19,612 nt of DNA from Bacillota bacterium (GCA_023425285.1 JAFACY010000073.1:1-19612); one strand, 5' to 3'. Numbered from the stretch's first letter, positions 1 through 7,598 are shown. Numbers and translations: made by a program. Notes: generated by a model from the letters alone, not told the origin.

Positions 1-28
1 ACTATAAACTCAGTAATTTTAAAAATTG

Positions 29-880
29 TCAGACAGAATTGTCCCCTCTGTCTGCTTTGTTTTGTCTGCTTTTTCCTGAGAAATAGTTGATTTCCGCGCC
101 GGTCAGGAAGATTATGGACATTATAAAAATCCATAATAAAAAGATTATGACGCCGGATATGTTGCCGTAGATGGTGTTGTAGTAAGTTGTTCTGTTTCCT
201 ATATAGTAGGAATATACGGTGGAGCCGGTAATTATACCTATAGTTGCAAATGCTGCGCCCGGAAAAACAAATGAAAACTTAACTTTTTCGTATGTCAGGT
301 ACTTGTATGCGGCAGAAAAAATGAGAAACATTAATAAAAATGGCAGCACGTATCTGAAAATATGAATTATTGAATAGAGTACATCCGACAACAAGGATGT
401 ATTTTGCATTAATGTAATAATTTCATTTCCCAAAACAATAAGTGCAAAAATAATTTGCAGAGTTACCATTATAGCAAATGAAAATATGATTCCTTCCAAT
501 CTCATGAAAAAATAGCCGCGGGTTACATTGAAGCCGTAGGCTCTGTTTATTCCGGCGATGATTGTTGCACTTCCTGCAGTTGCGGACCATAACAAAATAA
601 GTAAGCTTGAGGGTATGTACGGCTTGGCACAGCTGTTTAATGACTTGGTTACTATGCTGTATACTATTTTATAAACATCAGATGGTATGATTGATTCTAT
701 TGAATGCAATATTTCATATATAAAATAGCTGTAATTGCACAGTATTGAAATTGATAAAATCAGAAACGGGAAAATAGCCAATATCAGATAATAAGAAAAT
801 TGGGCACTCAACTGGAATATATTATCTTCTTTCATCTTAGTAACAAGCTTAGCAATAAATAGGAAGAACTTTTTCATCAT
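29..880 (-). CDS. YihY/BrkB family inner-membrane protein
   Basis: This encodes a 283-residue polytopic membrane protein of the YihY/virulence factor BrkB family. The family is often mislabelled RNase BN, and its transport role is not settled. The early motif DNIFQLSAQFSYYLILAIFPFLI is split here as QLSAQFSYYL then LAIFPFLI, and is the family hallmark. It is followed by about five more hydrophobic segments, including the GAAFATIGIITGS and YGNISGVIIFLLWIF stretches. The C-terminal tail is short, charged and probably cytoplasmic. I chose the ATG at 880 because AAAGGATG lies just upstream; a longer frame reaches a TTG at 922 but would cover that site. A second ATG follows immediately at 877. The length is near the family norm. 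The gene is divergent from hbd and stands alone. No clear terminator is visible in the 28 bases left before the window edge. Confidence 0.9.
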   Translation of the reverse strand: MMKKFFLFIAKLVTKMKEDNIFQLSAQFSYYLILAIFPFLILSISILCNYSYFIYEILHSIESIIPSDVYKIVYSIVTKSLNSCAKPYIPSSLLILLWSATAGSATIIAGINRAYGFNVTRGYFFMRLEGIIFSFAIMVTLQIIFALIVLGNEIITLMQNTSLLSDVLYSIIHIFRYVLPFLLMFLIFSAAYKYLTYEKVKFSFVFPGAAFATIGIITGSTVYSYYIGNRTTYYNTIYGNISGVIIFLLWIFIMSIIFLTGAEINYFSGKSRQNKADRGDNSV

Positions 881-904
881 AAAACATCCTTTATAATAAC
901 GACA

Positions 905-933
905 TATAAATATTATTTGCAAATATTCAGCAA
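905..933 (-). promoter_or_regulatory. Possible promoter of the YihY gene with an internal palindrome
   Basis: On the minus strand TTGCTG (928-933) and TTTATA (905-910) are 17 bases apart. The spacer contains the perfect 12-bp palindrome TATTTGCAAATA (914-925). The hexamers are only moderate matches in a very AT-rich gap, so both promoter and operator readings are tentative. Confidence 0.3.
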
Positions 934-942
934 TTATTTTAA

Positions 943-960
943 TTGTTAAATAATTATCAA
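943..960. promoter_or_regulatory. Candidate Rex (redox sensor) operator
   Basis: The sequence TTGTTAAATAATTATCAA matches the Rex consensus TTGTTAA-N4-TTAACAA at 13 of 14 defined positions; only one A is changed to T. Rex senses the NADH/NAD ratio and in clostridia is known to control butyrate-pathway genes including hbd. The site lies just upstream of the best promoter of hbd, in the gap shared with the divergent YihY gene. The match was made by eye; the regulatory role is inferred. Confidence 0.6.
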
Positions 961-969
961 TATACTGTA

Positions 970-998
970 TTGCCTAAATCAGATTGCAATGTTATAAT
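970..998 (+). promoter_or_regulatory. Sigma-A type promoter for hbd
   Basis: TTGCCT (970-975) and a perfect TATAAT (993-998) are 17 bases apart. Transcription would start near 1005, giving a leader of about 43 bases. That leader contains the small inverted repeat AGGAC-aaca-GTCCT (1015-1028). The ribosome binding site AGGAGG follows, 5 bases before the ATG at 1048. Confidence 0.6.
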
Positions 999-1047
999 TA
1001 ATAAAAGTCAAATAAGGACAACAGTCCTAACAATATAGGAGGATTAA

Positions 1048-1901
1048 ATGGAGATTAAGAAAATTTGTGTTGTTGGAACAGGTACAATGGCAAAGGGAAT
1101 CATTCAGACTTTTGCACAGGCGGGATATCCCGTTATAGTTAAAGGAAGACCGGGAAAAACTTATGATACTTTGCATGATACAATCGGTAAGGGTCTTGAA
1201 AATTAGTTGCTAAGGGAAAACTTGAACAGTCAGTTATGGATCAGACTCTTGCAAACATAACAAAGGTTACTACATATGAAGAATGCTCAGAAGCAGATTT
1301 ATTTATTGAAGCAATAGCTGAGGACATGGAAACAAAGCATGCTATATTCGGTGAAATTGAAGCTGTGGCAAAAGAGACTGCAATTTTAACTACTAATACT
1401 TCTTCATTGTCAATTACTGAAATTGCTGCTAAAACAAAAAAACCTGAAAATGTAATAGGTATGCATTTCTTTAATCCCGTACCTGTAATGAAATTGATTG
1501 AAATCATCAAGGGTAAGATGACTTCTCAGGAAGTTCATGATGAAATAGTTTCATTATCTCAGAAGATAGGCAAGACTCCTGTAAGCGTTGAAGAAGCTCC
1601 GGGATTTGTTGTTAACAGAATATTGATTCCGTTGATAAACGAAGGTGTTGGCATATTGGCTGACGGAGTTGCTTCAAAAGAAGAAATAGATGCAGCTATG
1701 AAATTAGGTGCAAATCATCCGATGGGACCATTGGAATTGGGAGATTTAGTAGGTCTTGATGTTTGCCTTGCTATTATGGAGGTTCTGTACAGTGAATTCG
1801 GAGATTCTAAATACAGACCGCATCCATTACTTCGCAAAATGGTAAGAGCTAACCTGCTTGGAAGAAAAACAGGCAAAGGGTTCTACGATTATAGCAAATA
1901 A
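1048..1901 (+). pseudogene. hbd: 3-hydroxybutyryl-CoA dehydrogenase, frameshifted
   Basis: The family enzyme reduces acetoacetyl-CoA to 3-hydroxybutyryl-CoA in butyrate-type metabolism. Reading from the ATG at 1048, preceded by AGGAGG, gives a Rossmann start (GTGTMAKG) but meets TAG at 1204 after 52 codons. One extra A in the four-A run at 1199-1202 would restore GLEKLVAKGK and join the frame that runs to 1901, giving 284 residues, the normal length. The downstream part holds the family's strongest motifs: NTSSLSITE, GMHFFNPVPVMKLIE, APGFVVNRILIP and GANHPMGPLELGDL. The later frame has an ATG at 1236 without a ribosome binding site, so internal restart is unlikely. The second strand of the nucleotide fold ends in VIVKGR rather than the usual acidic residue, which suggests NADP(H) use. 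A sequencing error in the A run is as likely as a real lesion. Confidence 0.85.
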
Positions 1902-1911
1902 ATGAATTCTT

Positions 1912-1943
1912 AAAATGTCATCCATTTTGGATGGCATTTTTTT
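1912..1943 (+). terminator. Intrinsic terminator of hbd
   Basis: An 8-bp stem (TGTCATCC at 1916-1923 with GGATGGCA at 1929-1936, one G-U pair) closes a 5-base loop. AAAA before it and a seven-T run after it complete a classic rho-independent terminator 10 bases past the hbd stop. Confidence 0.88.
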
Positions 1944-1992
1944 GATACATTCCGTTGCTTTGGGGGATAATACGGATATTGGAATATTTAGC

Positions 1993-2021
1993 TTGAAAAT
2001 AGTAATTCCATTATATATAAT
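1993..2021 (+). promoter_or_regulatory. Sigma-A promoter of glnS
   Basis: TTGAAA (1993-1998) and TATAAT (2016-2021) are separated by 17 bases. The start site would lie near 2028, only about 27 bases before the glnS ATG, so there is no room for a T-box leader. AGGAGG at 2044-2049 is the ribosome binding site. Confidence 0.72.
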
Positions 2022-2054
2022 GAAATGAAATAATACAAAAATTAGGAGGAAAAT

Positions 2055-3722
2055 ATGAGCGAAATCGAAAACAGGGAATCGGTTAATTTTATACAGAAAA
2101 TAATTAATGAAGACCTTGAAAATGGTACATACGGAAACAGGGTACAAACAAGATTTCCTCCGGAGCCAAATGGATATCTTCACGTAGGTCATGCAAAATC
2201 AATTTGCCTGAATTACAGTCTTGCCAGGAAAAACAACGGGATTTTCAATTTGCGTTTTGATGATACCAACCCTACAAAAGAAGATGTATCATTTGTAGAG
2301 TCTATTATAAAGGATGTTAAGTGGCTGTGCCCCGATTGGGAGGAAAGAATATTTTATGCTTCCGATTACTTTGATAAAATGTATCAGTATGCCGTGGAAT
2401 TAATTGAAAAAGGGCTTGCCTTTGTCGATGATTTATCGGCTGAGGAAATAAAGGAATACAGAGGAACACTGACTGAACCGGGAAAAGAAAGTCCTTACAG
2501 AAACAGAAGTGTTGAGGAAAATTTGGAGCTGTTTGCAAAAATGAAAAACGGTGAATTTGCAAACGGTGCAAAAGTGTTGAGAGCCAAAATAGATATGACA
2601 AGCGGAAATATTAACATGAGAGACCCTGTAATTTACAGAATTCTGCACGAGGCTCATCATAACACAGGTGATAAATGGTGTATTTATCCCATGTATGATT
2701 ACGCACATCCCATAGAAGATGCAATCGAAGGAATAACTCATTCAATTTGCACACTGGAATTTGAGGACCACAGACCATTTTATGACTGGGTTTTAAGCAA
2801 TCTGGATGATTTTAAGGCAGCTCCCACAAAGCAGATAGAATTTGCCAAGCTGTTTTTATCCAAGACAATGATGGGAAAAAGATATCTGAAAAAGATGGTC
2901 GAGGAAGGATATGTTGACGGCTGGGATGACCCGCGTATGCCTACAGTGGCAGCTCTGAGGAGAAGAGGATACACTCCCGAATCAATTCAAAGCTTCTGTG
3001 AAGCAATAGGAGTGTCAAAGGCTCAAAGTGTCGTAGATATTGCAATGCTTGAGTTTGCCATAAGGGATGATTTAAGTCTCAAGGCTCCGAGAACTATGGC
3101 AGTGTTAGATCCTATAAAATTAGTTATTACAAATTATCCTGAGGATACAATTGAATACATGGAGTCAGAAAACAATCCTGACAATCCCGAAATGGGCAGC
3201 CGTATGGTTCCGTTCTGCAGAGAGCTTTATATTGAGCGGGATGATTTCATGGAAGAGCCGCCAAAAAAATACTACAGACTTTTCCCGGGCAATGAAGTTC
3301 GACTTCGAAATGCATATTTCGTCAAATGTGAAAGCTTTGTTAAGGACGAAAACGGAAATGTTGTCGAAGTACATTGCACATATGATCCTGAAACGAAAAG
3401 CGGTTCAGGCTTTACCGGCAGAAAGGTTAAGGGTACGATACACTGGGTGTCCGCAAAGCATTACGCAGATGCGGAAGTAAGGTTGTATGACTACATGATG
3501 GATGATGAGGATTTTGATAAATCAAACTTCCTGGAGAAATTAAATCCAAATTCCAAAGTAGTTTTGAAAAACTGCAAGGTTGAGCCGACTTTGAAGGAAA
3601 ACAAAGCAGGTGACAGATTCCAGTTCTTAAGACACGGATTTTTTATAATCGATCAGGATACCACAGAAGATAAATTGGTATTCAACCGCATAGTACAATT
3701 AAAGAGCAGCTTCAAAGGCTAA
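2055..3722 (+). CDS. glnS: Glutaminyl-tRNA synthetase
   Basis: This cytoplasmic class I aminoacyl-tRNA synthetase charges tRNA-Gln with glutamine directly. The 555 residues match the usual bacterial length. The HIGH-type motif is PPEPNGYLHVGHAKS with HVGH at residues 43-46. The catalytic region continues through YDYAHPIEDAIEGITHS and LEFEDHRPFYDWV, and VDGWDDPRMPT marks the end of the catalytic core. The C-terminal half is the beta-barrel anticodon-binding region. The second class I signature is unusual: where GlnRS normally reads MSKR, residues 272-276 read MMGKR, so the serine is glycine. The start at 2055 is fixed by AGGAGG six bases upstream. The gene has its own promoter and follows a terminator. 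No terminator is evident after it, so transcription may continue into the next genes past a 9-bp inverted repeat. Confidence 0.97.
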   Translation: MSEIENRESVNFIQKIINEDLENGTYGNRVQTRFPPEPNGYLHVGHAKSICLNYSLARKNNGIFNLRFDDTNPTKEDVSFVESIIKDVKWLCPDWEERIFYASDYFDKMYQYAVELIEKGLAFVDDLSAEEIKEYRGTLTEPGKESPYRNRSVEENLELFAKMKNGEFANGAKVLRAKIDMTSGNINMRDPVIYRILHEAHHNTGDKWCIYPMYDYAHPIEDAIEGITHSICTLEFEDHRPFYDWVLSNLDDFKAAPTKQIEFAKLFLSKTMMGKRYLKKMVEEGYVDGWDDPRMPTVAALRRRGYTPESIQSFCEAIGVSKAQSVVDIAMLEFAIRDDLSLKAPRTMAVLDPIKLVITNYPEDTIEYMESENNPDNPEMGSRMVPFCRELYIERDDFMEEPPKKYYRLFPGNEVRLRNAYFVKCESFVKDENGNVVEVHCTYDPETKSGSGFTGRKVKGTIHWVSAKHYADAEVRLYDYMMDDEDFDKSNFLEKLNPNSKVVLKNCKVEPTLKENKAGDRFQFLRHGFFIIDQDTTEDKLVFNRIVQLKSSFKG

Positions 3723-3738
3723 CAATAGATAAAAGATA

Positions 3739-3768
3739 GGTGAACAATATAATAATAAGTTGTTCACC
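3739..3768. repeat. Perfect 9-bp inverted repeat between glnS and the next gene
   Basis: GGTGAACAA (3739-3747) and TTGTTCACC (3760-3768) are exact inverses around a 12-base loop, TATAATAATAAG. No T tract follows, so it is a poor intrinsic terminator. It could be an operator or an RNA processing or stabilising hairpin in the 68-base gap. Confidence 0.7.
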
Positions 3769-3790
3769 CATCGTTATAAAAGAGGTTTTA

Positions 3791-4942
3791 ATGAATATTC
3801 ACGAAATAGTTAATAAAAGTATTGAAGAAAACAAATTTATATACGGTGTTTTTACTACGCCTAAAAACAAGATGGATAATCCATACAAAAAAATTACGAT
3901 GAGACCGGTTAATGTTAAAAATAAAAGTATAATTCAATTTGAAAAATTTACGGATAAGCAGGCCTTCCACGAAAACTATTCATATGATGAAGCGAAAGAA
4001 GAAATAGTCAATTTAATAACTGACGGCTATAAAAATATAAATTTATTTACATCTGACGCAGACTATCAGATAATTGTCAGCAAAAAGGGCAGTATCAAGG
4101 TTACTGAAAGACAACCATCCAAAAAGCAATCCACGGAAGAACATAACAAGAAGAAACAATACATAATCGGTGAAAATGAACCCTGTGACTTTTTAGAACT
4201 CCTTGGGGTTATGAACAAGCAAGGAATGGTGTATTCAAAGAAATATGATAAGTTCAAGCAGATAAATAAATTTCTTGAAATAGTTGATGATTCCTTGAAG
4301 GGTAGAGAGCTTAAGGATGATTTTATGATAGTAGATTTCGGGTGTGGTAAGGCGTATCTTACCTTTGCTCTATATTATTATTTTTATCATCTGAGAAATG
4401 TAAGGGTGAAAATAATAGGACTGGATTTAAAGGAAGAAGTAATAAATTATTGCAATGAGGTTTCAAAAAAGCTTGGGTATGATAATTTGAAGTTTATTTG
4501 CGGAGATATTCAGAACTTTGATTATGAAAAAAACATAGATATGATAGTTACACTTCATGCCTGCGACACAGCAACAGATGCAAGTTTGGTTAAAGCAATC
4601 AGATGGAATGCCGATATAATATTATCTGTCCCTTGTTGCCAGCATGAGTTTTATGATAAAATTAAAAACACCGAATTGGAGCCTATGCTCAAGCACGGTC
4701 TGATTAAAGAGAGAGTATCATCTCTGGTTACAGATTCATTGAGAGGTCTGTTCCTTGAAACAAAGGGGTACAGGGTTCAATTGATGGAATTTATAGCCAT
4801 GGAGCACACTCCTAAAAACATTCTCATCAGAGCCATAAAGACAGGCAAGGAAAACAAGAATGCAGAAAAGGAATACAATGATTTTAAGAAATTCTGGAAC
4901 TTGGAAGATTTATTTATAGAGAACTATTTTGAGGGTCTGTAA
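3791..4942 (+). CDS. Methyltransf_32-like SAM-dependent methyltransferase
   Basis: This encodes a 383-residue cytoplasmic protein with a class I SAM-dependent methyltransferase fold in its C-terminal half. The SAM-binding motif I is IVDFGCGKAYLTFAL (D182, G184, G186). VKIIGLDLK follows as the second acidic motif, and SVPCCQHE (C282-C283-Q284-H285) is the CCQH signature of the Methyltransf_32 group, which also covers the eukaryotic METTL25-type proteins. The substrate is unknown. The N-terminal 130 residues are lysine-rich and I do not recognise a domain there. The start at 3791 is preferred over a GTG at 3740 because AAAAGAGG lies 5 bases upstream and the GTG falls inside the inverted repeat. 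The stop TAA shares one base with the next gene's ATG, so translation is probably coupled to the sigma-54 activator. Confidence 0.8.
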   Translation: MNIHEIVNKSIEENKFIYGVFTTPKNKMDNPYKKITMRPVNVKNKSIIQFEKFTDKQAFHENYSYDEAKEEIVNLITDGYKNINLFTSDADYQIIVSKKGSIKVTERQPSKKQSTEEHNKKKQYIIGENEPCDFLELLGVMNKQGMVYSKKYDKFKQINKFLEIVDDSLKGRELKDDFMIVDFGCGKAYLTFALYYYFYHLRNVRVKIIGLDLKEEVINYCNEVSKKLGYDNLKFICGDIQNFDYEKNIDMIVTLHACDTATDASLVKAIRWNADIILSVPCCQHEFYDKIKNTELEPMLKHGLIKERVSSLVTDSLRGLFLETKGYRVQLMEFIAMEHTPKNILIRAIKTGKENKNAEKEYNDFKKFWNLEDLFIENYFEGL

Positions 4943-6363
4943 TGAATTCTGAAAACTATTTTAAAGAGAGAGAACGAGGAGTTTTTGAATATATATTGGA
5001 CAACATACCGGATTCCATAACTGTAGTTGATATGGAAGGAAAGGTTATTTTTTTCAATTCCACTGCTGAAGAGTATTTCAGTGTTTCAAAAAAAGACATC
5101 ATAGATCAGGATATAAAGGAATTTTTCCCGAATGCACTGCTGTTAAAGGTGCTTGAAAAGAAAACCTCCTATCACAACATATATAACAATCCGAGAGAAA
5201 ACAGCTATGTAGTTTCCAGTGCGGTGCCCCTTCATGACAGTCATGGCAACATAATCGGAGGTCTTGCAAGGGATCGTGATATAACAGAAATTGTAAAGCT
5301 AAGCGAGCTGCTGAATAAAACTCAGCACAACCTGCTTAAGCTTGAAAAAGAAAAAGTATCAACATCAGGTGAAGCATATTTTTCAAAAATAATAAGCAAT
5401 AATGCTAATTTTATACAAATTATAAATTTGTGCAAGAATATATCCAAATCGCCTCTGAACATATTGCTGAAGGGTGAAAGCGGAACCGGCAAGGAGCTGT
5501 TTGCAAAGGCAATACACTATGAGAGCGGAAGAAGCGGCAAATTTATTCCCATCAACTGCAGTGCAATACCTAAAGAGCTGTTTGAAAGCGAATTGTTTGG
5601 TTATGAGCCGGGAGCTTTTACGGGAGCAAAGACTGAGGGAAAGAAGGGCAAATTTGAGGAAGCCGAGGGCGGCACGCTTTTCCTTGATGAAATTGCGGAT
5701 ATGCCTCTTGAGATGCAGCCAAAGTTGCTGCGTGTGCTGGAAGAGGGTGTCGTAACAAGAGTGGGCGGCAACAAGCAAAGAAAAATAAATGTAAGAATTA
5801 TCTCGGCAACAAACAAGGATATCAGGACGCTAATTAAAGATAATCAGTTCAGAAATGACCTTTATTACAGACTTGATGTTTTTCAGGTGAGCATTCCGCC
5901 CCTGAGAGAGAGAAAGGGAGATATAGTCCTGCTGGCAAACAAGTTTCTGCAGGAATTTTGTATGGAGCAGGGTATAGGAATAATTGAAATACCTGCTGAA
6001 ATATTAAATATATTTTCTGAATACAATTGGGAGGGCAACGTAAGGGAACTGAGAAATGTAATCCAAAGATCTGTGGTTTATGCTCATCAGAAGGGAAAGG
6101 ATAAAATAGAAAAAGAATTCCTTCCCGGATATATGCAAAAAATTGAAGTGGATGAAATCAATAAGGTTATAAATGTGAAACAGATAAACCATTACGATGA
6201 CGGTCTGGAAGAATATATAGAAAAAATTGAGAAAAGAATAATACAAAATACGCTTATGGAATTAAAATACAATAAATCCGAAGCAGCAAAGCGCTTAAAG
6301 ATTCCGAGAGCAACATTGTACTATAAAATAGATAAATACCAGATAACAATGGGAGAACAATAG
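4942..6363 (+). CDS. PAS-domain sigma-54-dependent transcriptional activator
   Basis: This is a 473-residue bacterial enhancer-binding protein that uses ATP to open promoters held by sigma-54 RNA polymerase. An N-terminal PAS domain (about residues 12-115, ending in RDRDITEIV) should sense a ligand or redox state. There is no receiver domain, so it is not a response regulator. The AAA+ domain has Walker A GESGTGKE (178-185), the sigma-54 contact loop GAFTGA (224-229), and Walker B TLFLDEI with D249-E250. The conserved FRNDLYYRLDVF and NWEGNVREL motifs follow. The C-terminus is a Fis-type helix-turn-helix (about 443-467, SEAAKRLKIPRATLYYK). It ends in TMGEQ, encoded within an 11-bp tandem repeat. 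The gene starts on the base where the upstream stop ends. I see no -24/-12 promoter in this window, so its targets are probably elsewhere. Confidence 0.93.
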   Translation: MNSENYFKERERGVFEYILDNIPDSITVVDMEGKVIFFNSTAEEYFSVSKKDIIDQDIKEFFPNALLLKVLEKKTSYHNIYNNPRENSYVVSSAVPLHDSHGNIIGGLARDRDITEIVKLSELLNKTQHNLLKLEKEKVSTSGEAYFSKIISNNANFIQIINLCKNISKSPLNILLKGESGTGKELFAKAIHYESGRSGKFIPINCSAIPKELFESELFGYEPGAFTGAKTEGKKGKFEEAEGGTLFLDEIADMPLEMQPKLLRVLEEGVVTRVGGNKQRKINVRIISATNKDIRTLIKDNQFRNDLYYRLDVFQVSIPPLRERKGDIVLLANKFLQEFCMEQGIGIIEIPAEILNIFSEYNWEGNVRELRNVIQRSVVYAHQKGKDKIEKEFLPGYMQKIEVDEINKVINVKQINHYDDGLEEYIEKIEKRIIQNTLMELKYNKSEAAKRLKIPRATLYYKIDKYQITMGEQ

Positions 6364-6394
6364 GAGAACGATGGGAGAACAATTGGAGAACGAT
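6351..6394 (+). repeat. Four tandem copies of an 11-bp unit spanning a stop/start junction
   Basis: The units are GGGAGAACAAT, AGGAGAACGAT, GGGAGAACAAT and TGGAGAACGAT, that is NGGAGAACRAT four times. They also read as two 22-bp units (6349-6370 and 6371-6392) that differ at one base. That change makes TAG in the first (the stop of the activator gene) and TTG in the second (codon 5 of the methyltransferase). The second unit's AGGAG (6362-6366) serves as ribosome binding site for the ATG at 6371. Confidence 0.95.
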
Positions 6395-7552
6395 AGAATA
6401 CAAAATGAAAAAATTAAACTTGCAGCCATATCTGCTTTTGGGTTGGAGGCAATAGTAAAAAGAGAGTTAAATGATATAGGATTTGAAAACGTCAATGCAG
6501 ATAACGGCTGGATGTATTTTGATGCACAAATACAGGATATACCGAGGGCAAACATAAACTTAAGATGTGCAGACAGAGTTATGCTCATAATGGGACAGTT
6601 TGAGGCATACAGCTTTGAGGAGCTTTTTGATAAGACATATGAGCTGCCTTGGGAAGACTGGATTGACAAGGACGGTAAATTCACCGTAAAGGGAAAAAGT
6701 GTCAAATCGAAGCTTTACAGCACGCCTGATTGTCAGGCAATTGTTAAAAAGGCAGTTTCAAAAAAGCTTTGTGAGCATTACGATGTTGAATGGATGCCTG
6801 AAACAGGGGCAGAATATACGATACTCATATCAATTCACAAGGATGTTGCCACAGTGTCAATAGATACGACCGGTGCGAGGGAAGGCTTGTTTAAAAGAGG
6901 CTACAGGGAAAAATCTACAGAAGCACCGCTTAAGGAAACGATGGCTGCGGCTATGGTTAAGTTAAGTTATTGGAAGAAGGACAGAGTATTGTACGACCCG
7001 CTTTGCGGCTCGGGTACAATTGCCATTGAAGCAGCATTGATAGGCAGGAATATAGCTCCGGGACTCAACCGTACATTTGCGTCAATGAAATGGAAAGCAA
7101 TAAAAGAAGAGTATTGGAAAGATGCTAAAATAGAAGCAAGAAAAAATATTGACTTTGATTCGGATATAAAAATATATGCATCGGACATAAGTCCAAGGGC
7201 TATAAAGATAGCTCAGGAAAATGCCATAGAAGCAGGCGTTGATGACTGCATAGAGTTTTTTGTCAAGGATGTAAACAAAATTGTCGAGCCCATGTGTCCA
7301 TACGGTATAATGATTACCAATCCGCCATACGGAGACAGAATAGGTGAGGTTGAGGAAATTCAACAAATTCATAAAAAACTGGGAAGAGTATTCGGCAAGG
7401 ACAGGACATGGTCATGCTACATAATAACATCCGTTGAAACCTTTGAGAAGGACTTTGGCAGAAAGGCTGACAGAAAGAGAAAACTATTCAATGGAGACGT
7501 TAGAGTTGACTATTATCAATATTATGGAGAGAGACCGCCAAAAGAAGAATAA
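6371..7552 (+). CDS. THUMP-domain rRNA guanine-N2 methyltransferase (RlmL N-domain/YpsC family)
   Basis: This 393-residue cytoplasmic protein belongs to the COG0116 family, whose E. coli member RlmL methylates a guanine in 23S rRNA. A ferredoxin-like start is followed by a THUMP RNA-binding domain (about residues 55-165). The methyltransferase domain comes next, with motif I VLYDPLCGSGTIAIEAA (D209, G213, G215) and ASDISPRAI as the second SAM motif. The catalytic motif IV is NPPYGDRIGE (N317-Y320), typical of exocyclic amino-group methylation of guanine. The RKLFNGDVRVDYYQY tail is also family-typical. It lies 7 bases behind the sigma-54 activator stop, and its first codons (MGEQLEN) are made of the 11-bp repeat, copying the activator's last residues MGEQ. 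AGGAG sits only 4 bases from the ATG. The exact rRNA target is not deducible here. Confidence 0.93.
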   Translation: MGEQLENDRIQNEKIKLAAISAFGLEAIVKRELNDIGFENVNADNGWMYFDAQIQDIPRANINLRCADRVMLIMGQFEAYSFEELFDKTYELPWEDWIDKDGKFTVKGKSVKSKLYSTPDCQAIVKKAVSKKLCEHYDVEWMPETGAEYTILISIHKDVATVSIDTTGAREGLFKRGYREKSTEAPLKETMAAAMVKLSYWKKDRVLYDPLCGSGTIAIEAALIGRNIAPGLNRTFASMKWKAIKEEYWKDAKIEARKNIDFDSDIKIYASDISPRAIKIAQENAIEAGVDDCIEFFVKDVNKIVEPMCPYGIMITNPPYGDRIGEVEEIQQIHKKLGRVFGKDRTWSCYIITSVETFEKDFGRKADRKRKLFNGDVRVDYYQYYGERPPKEE

Positions 7553-7598
7553 ATCTGTTGAATTGTAATCATTTTTAGTGTAAACTGTAAATATATGT

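Noticed and set aside
1199..1206. Programmed -1 frameshift in hbd
   Set aside because: No X-XXY-YYZ heptamer and no stimulatory hairpin; the family is not known to use recoding.
1241..1510. Open frame on the minus strand inside hbd
   Set aside because: It is the complement of a strongly conserved coding region and has no ribosome binding site or recognisable domain.
1944..2054. T-box leader upstream of glnS
   Set aside because: The promoter lies within 62 bases of the ATG, leaving no space for specifier loop, T-box sequence and terminator.
4942..7552. Sigma-54 (-24/-12) promoter near the activator
   Set aside because: No GG-N10-GC element with flanking consensus was found in the intergenic parts of the window.
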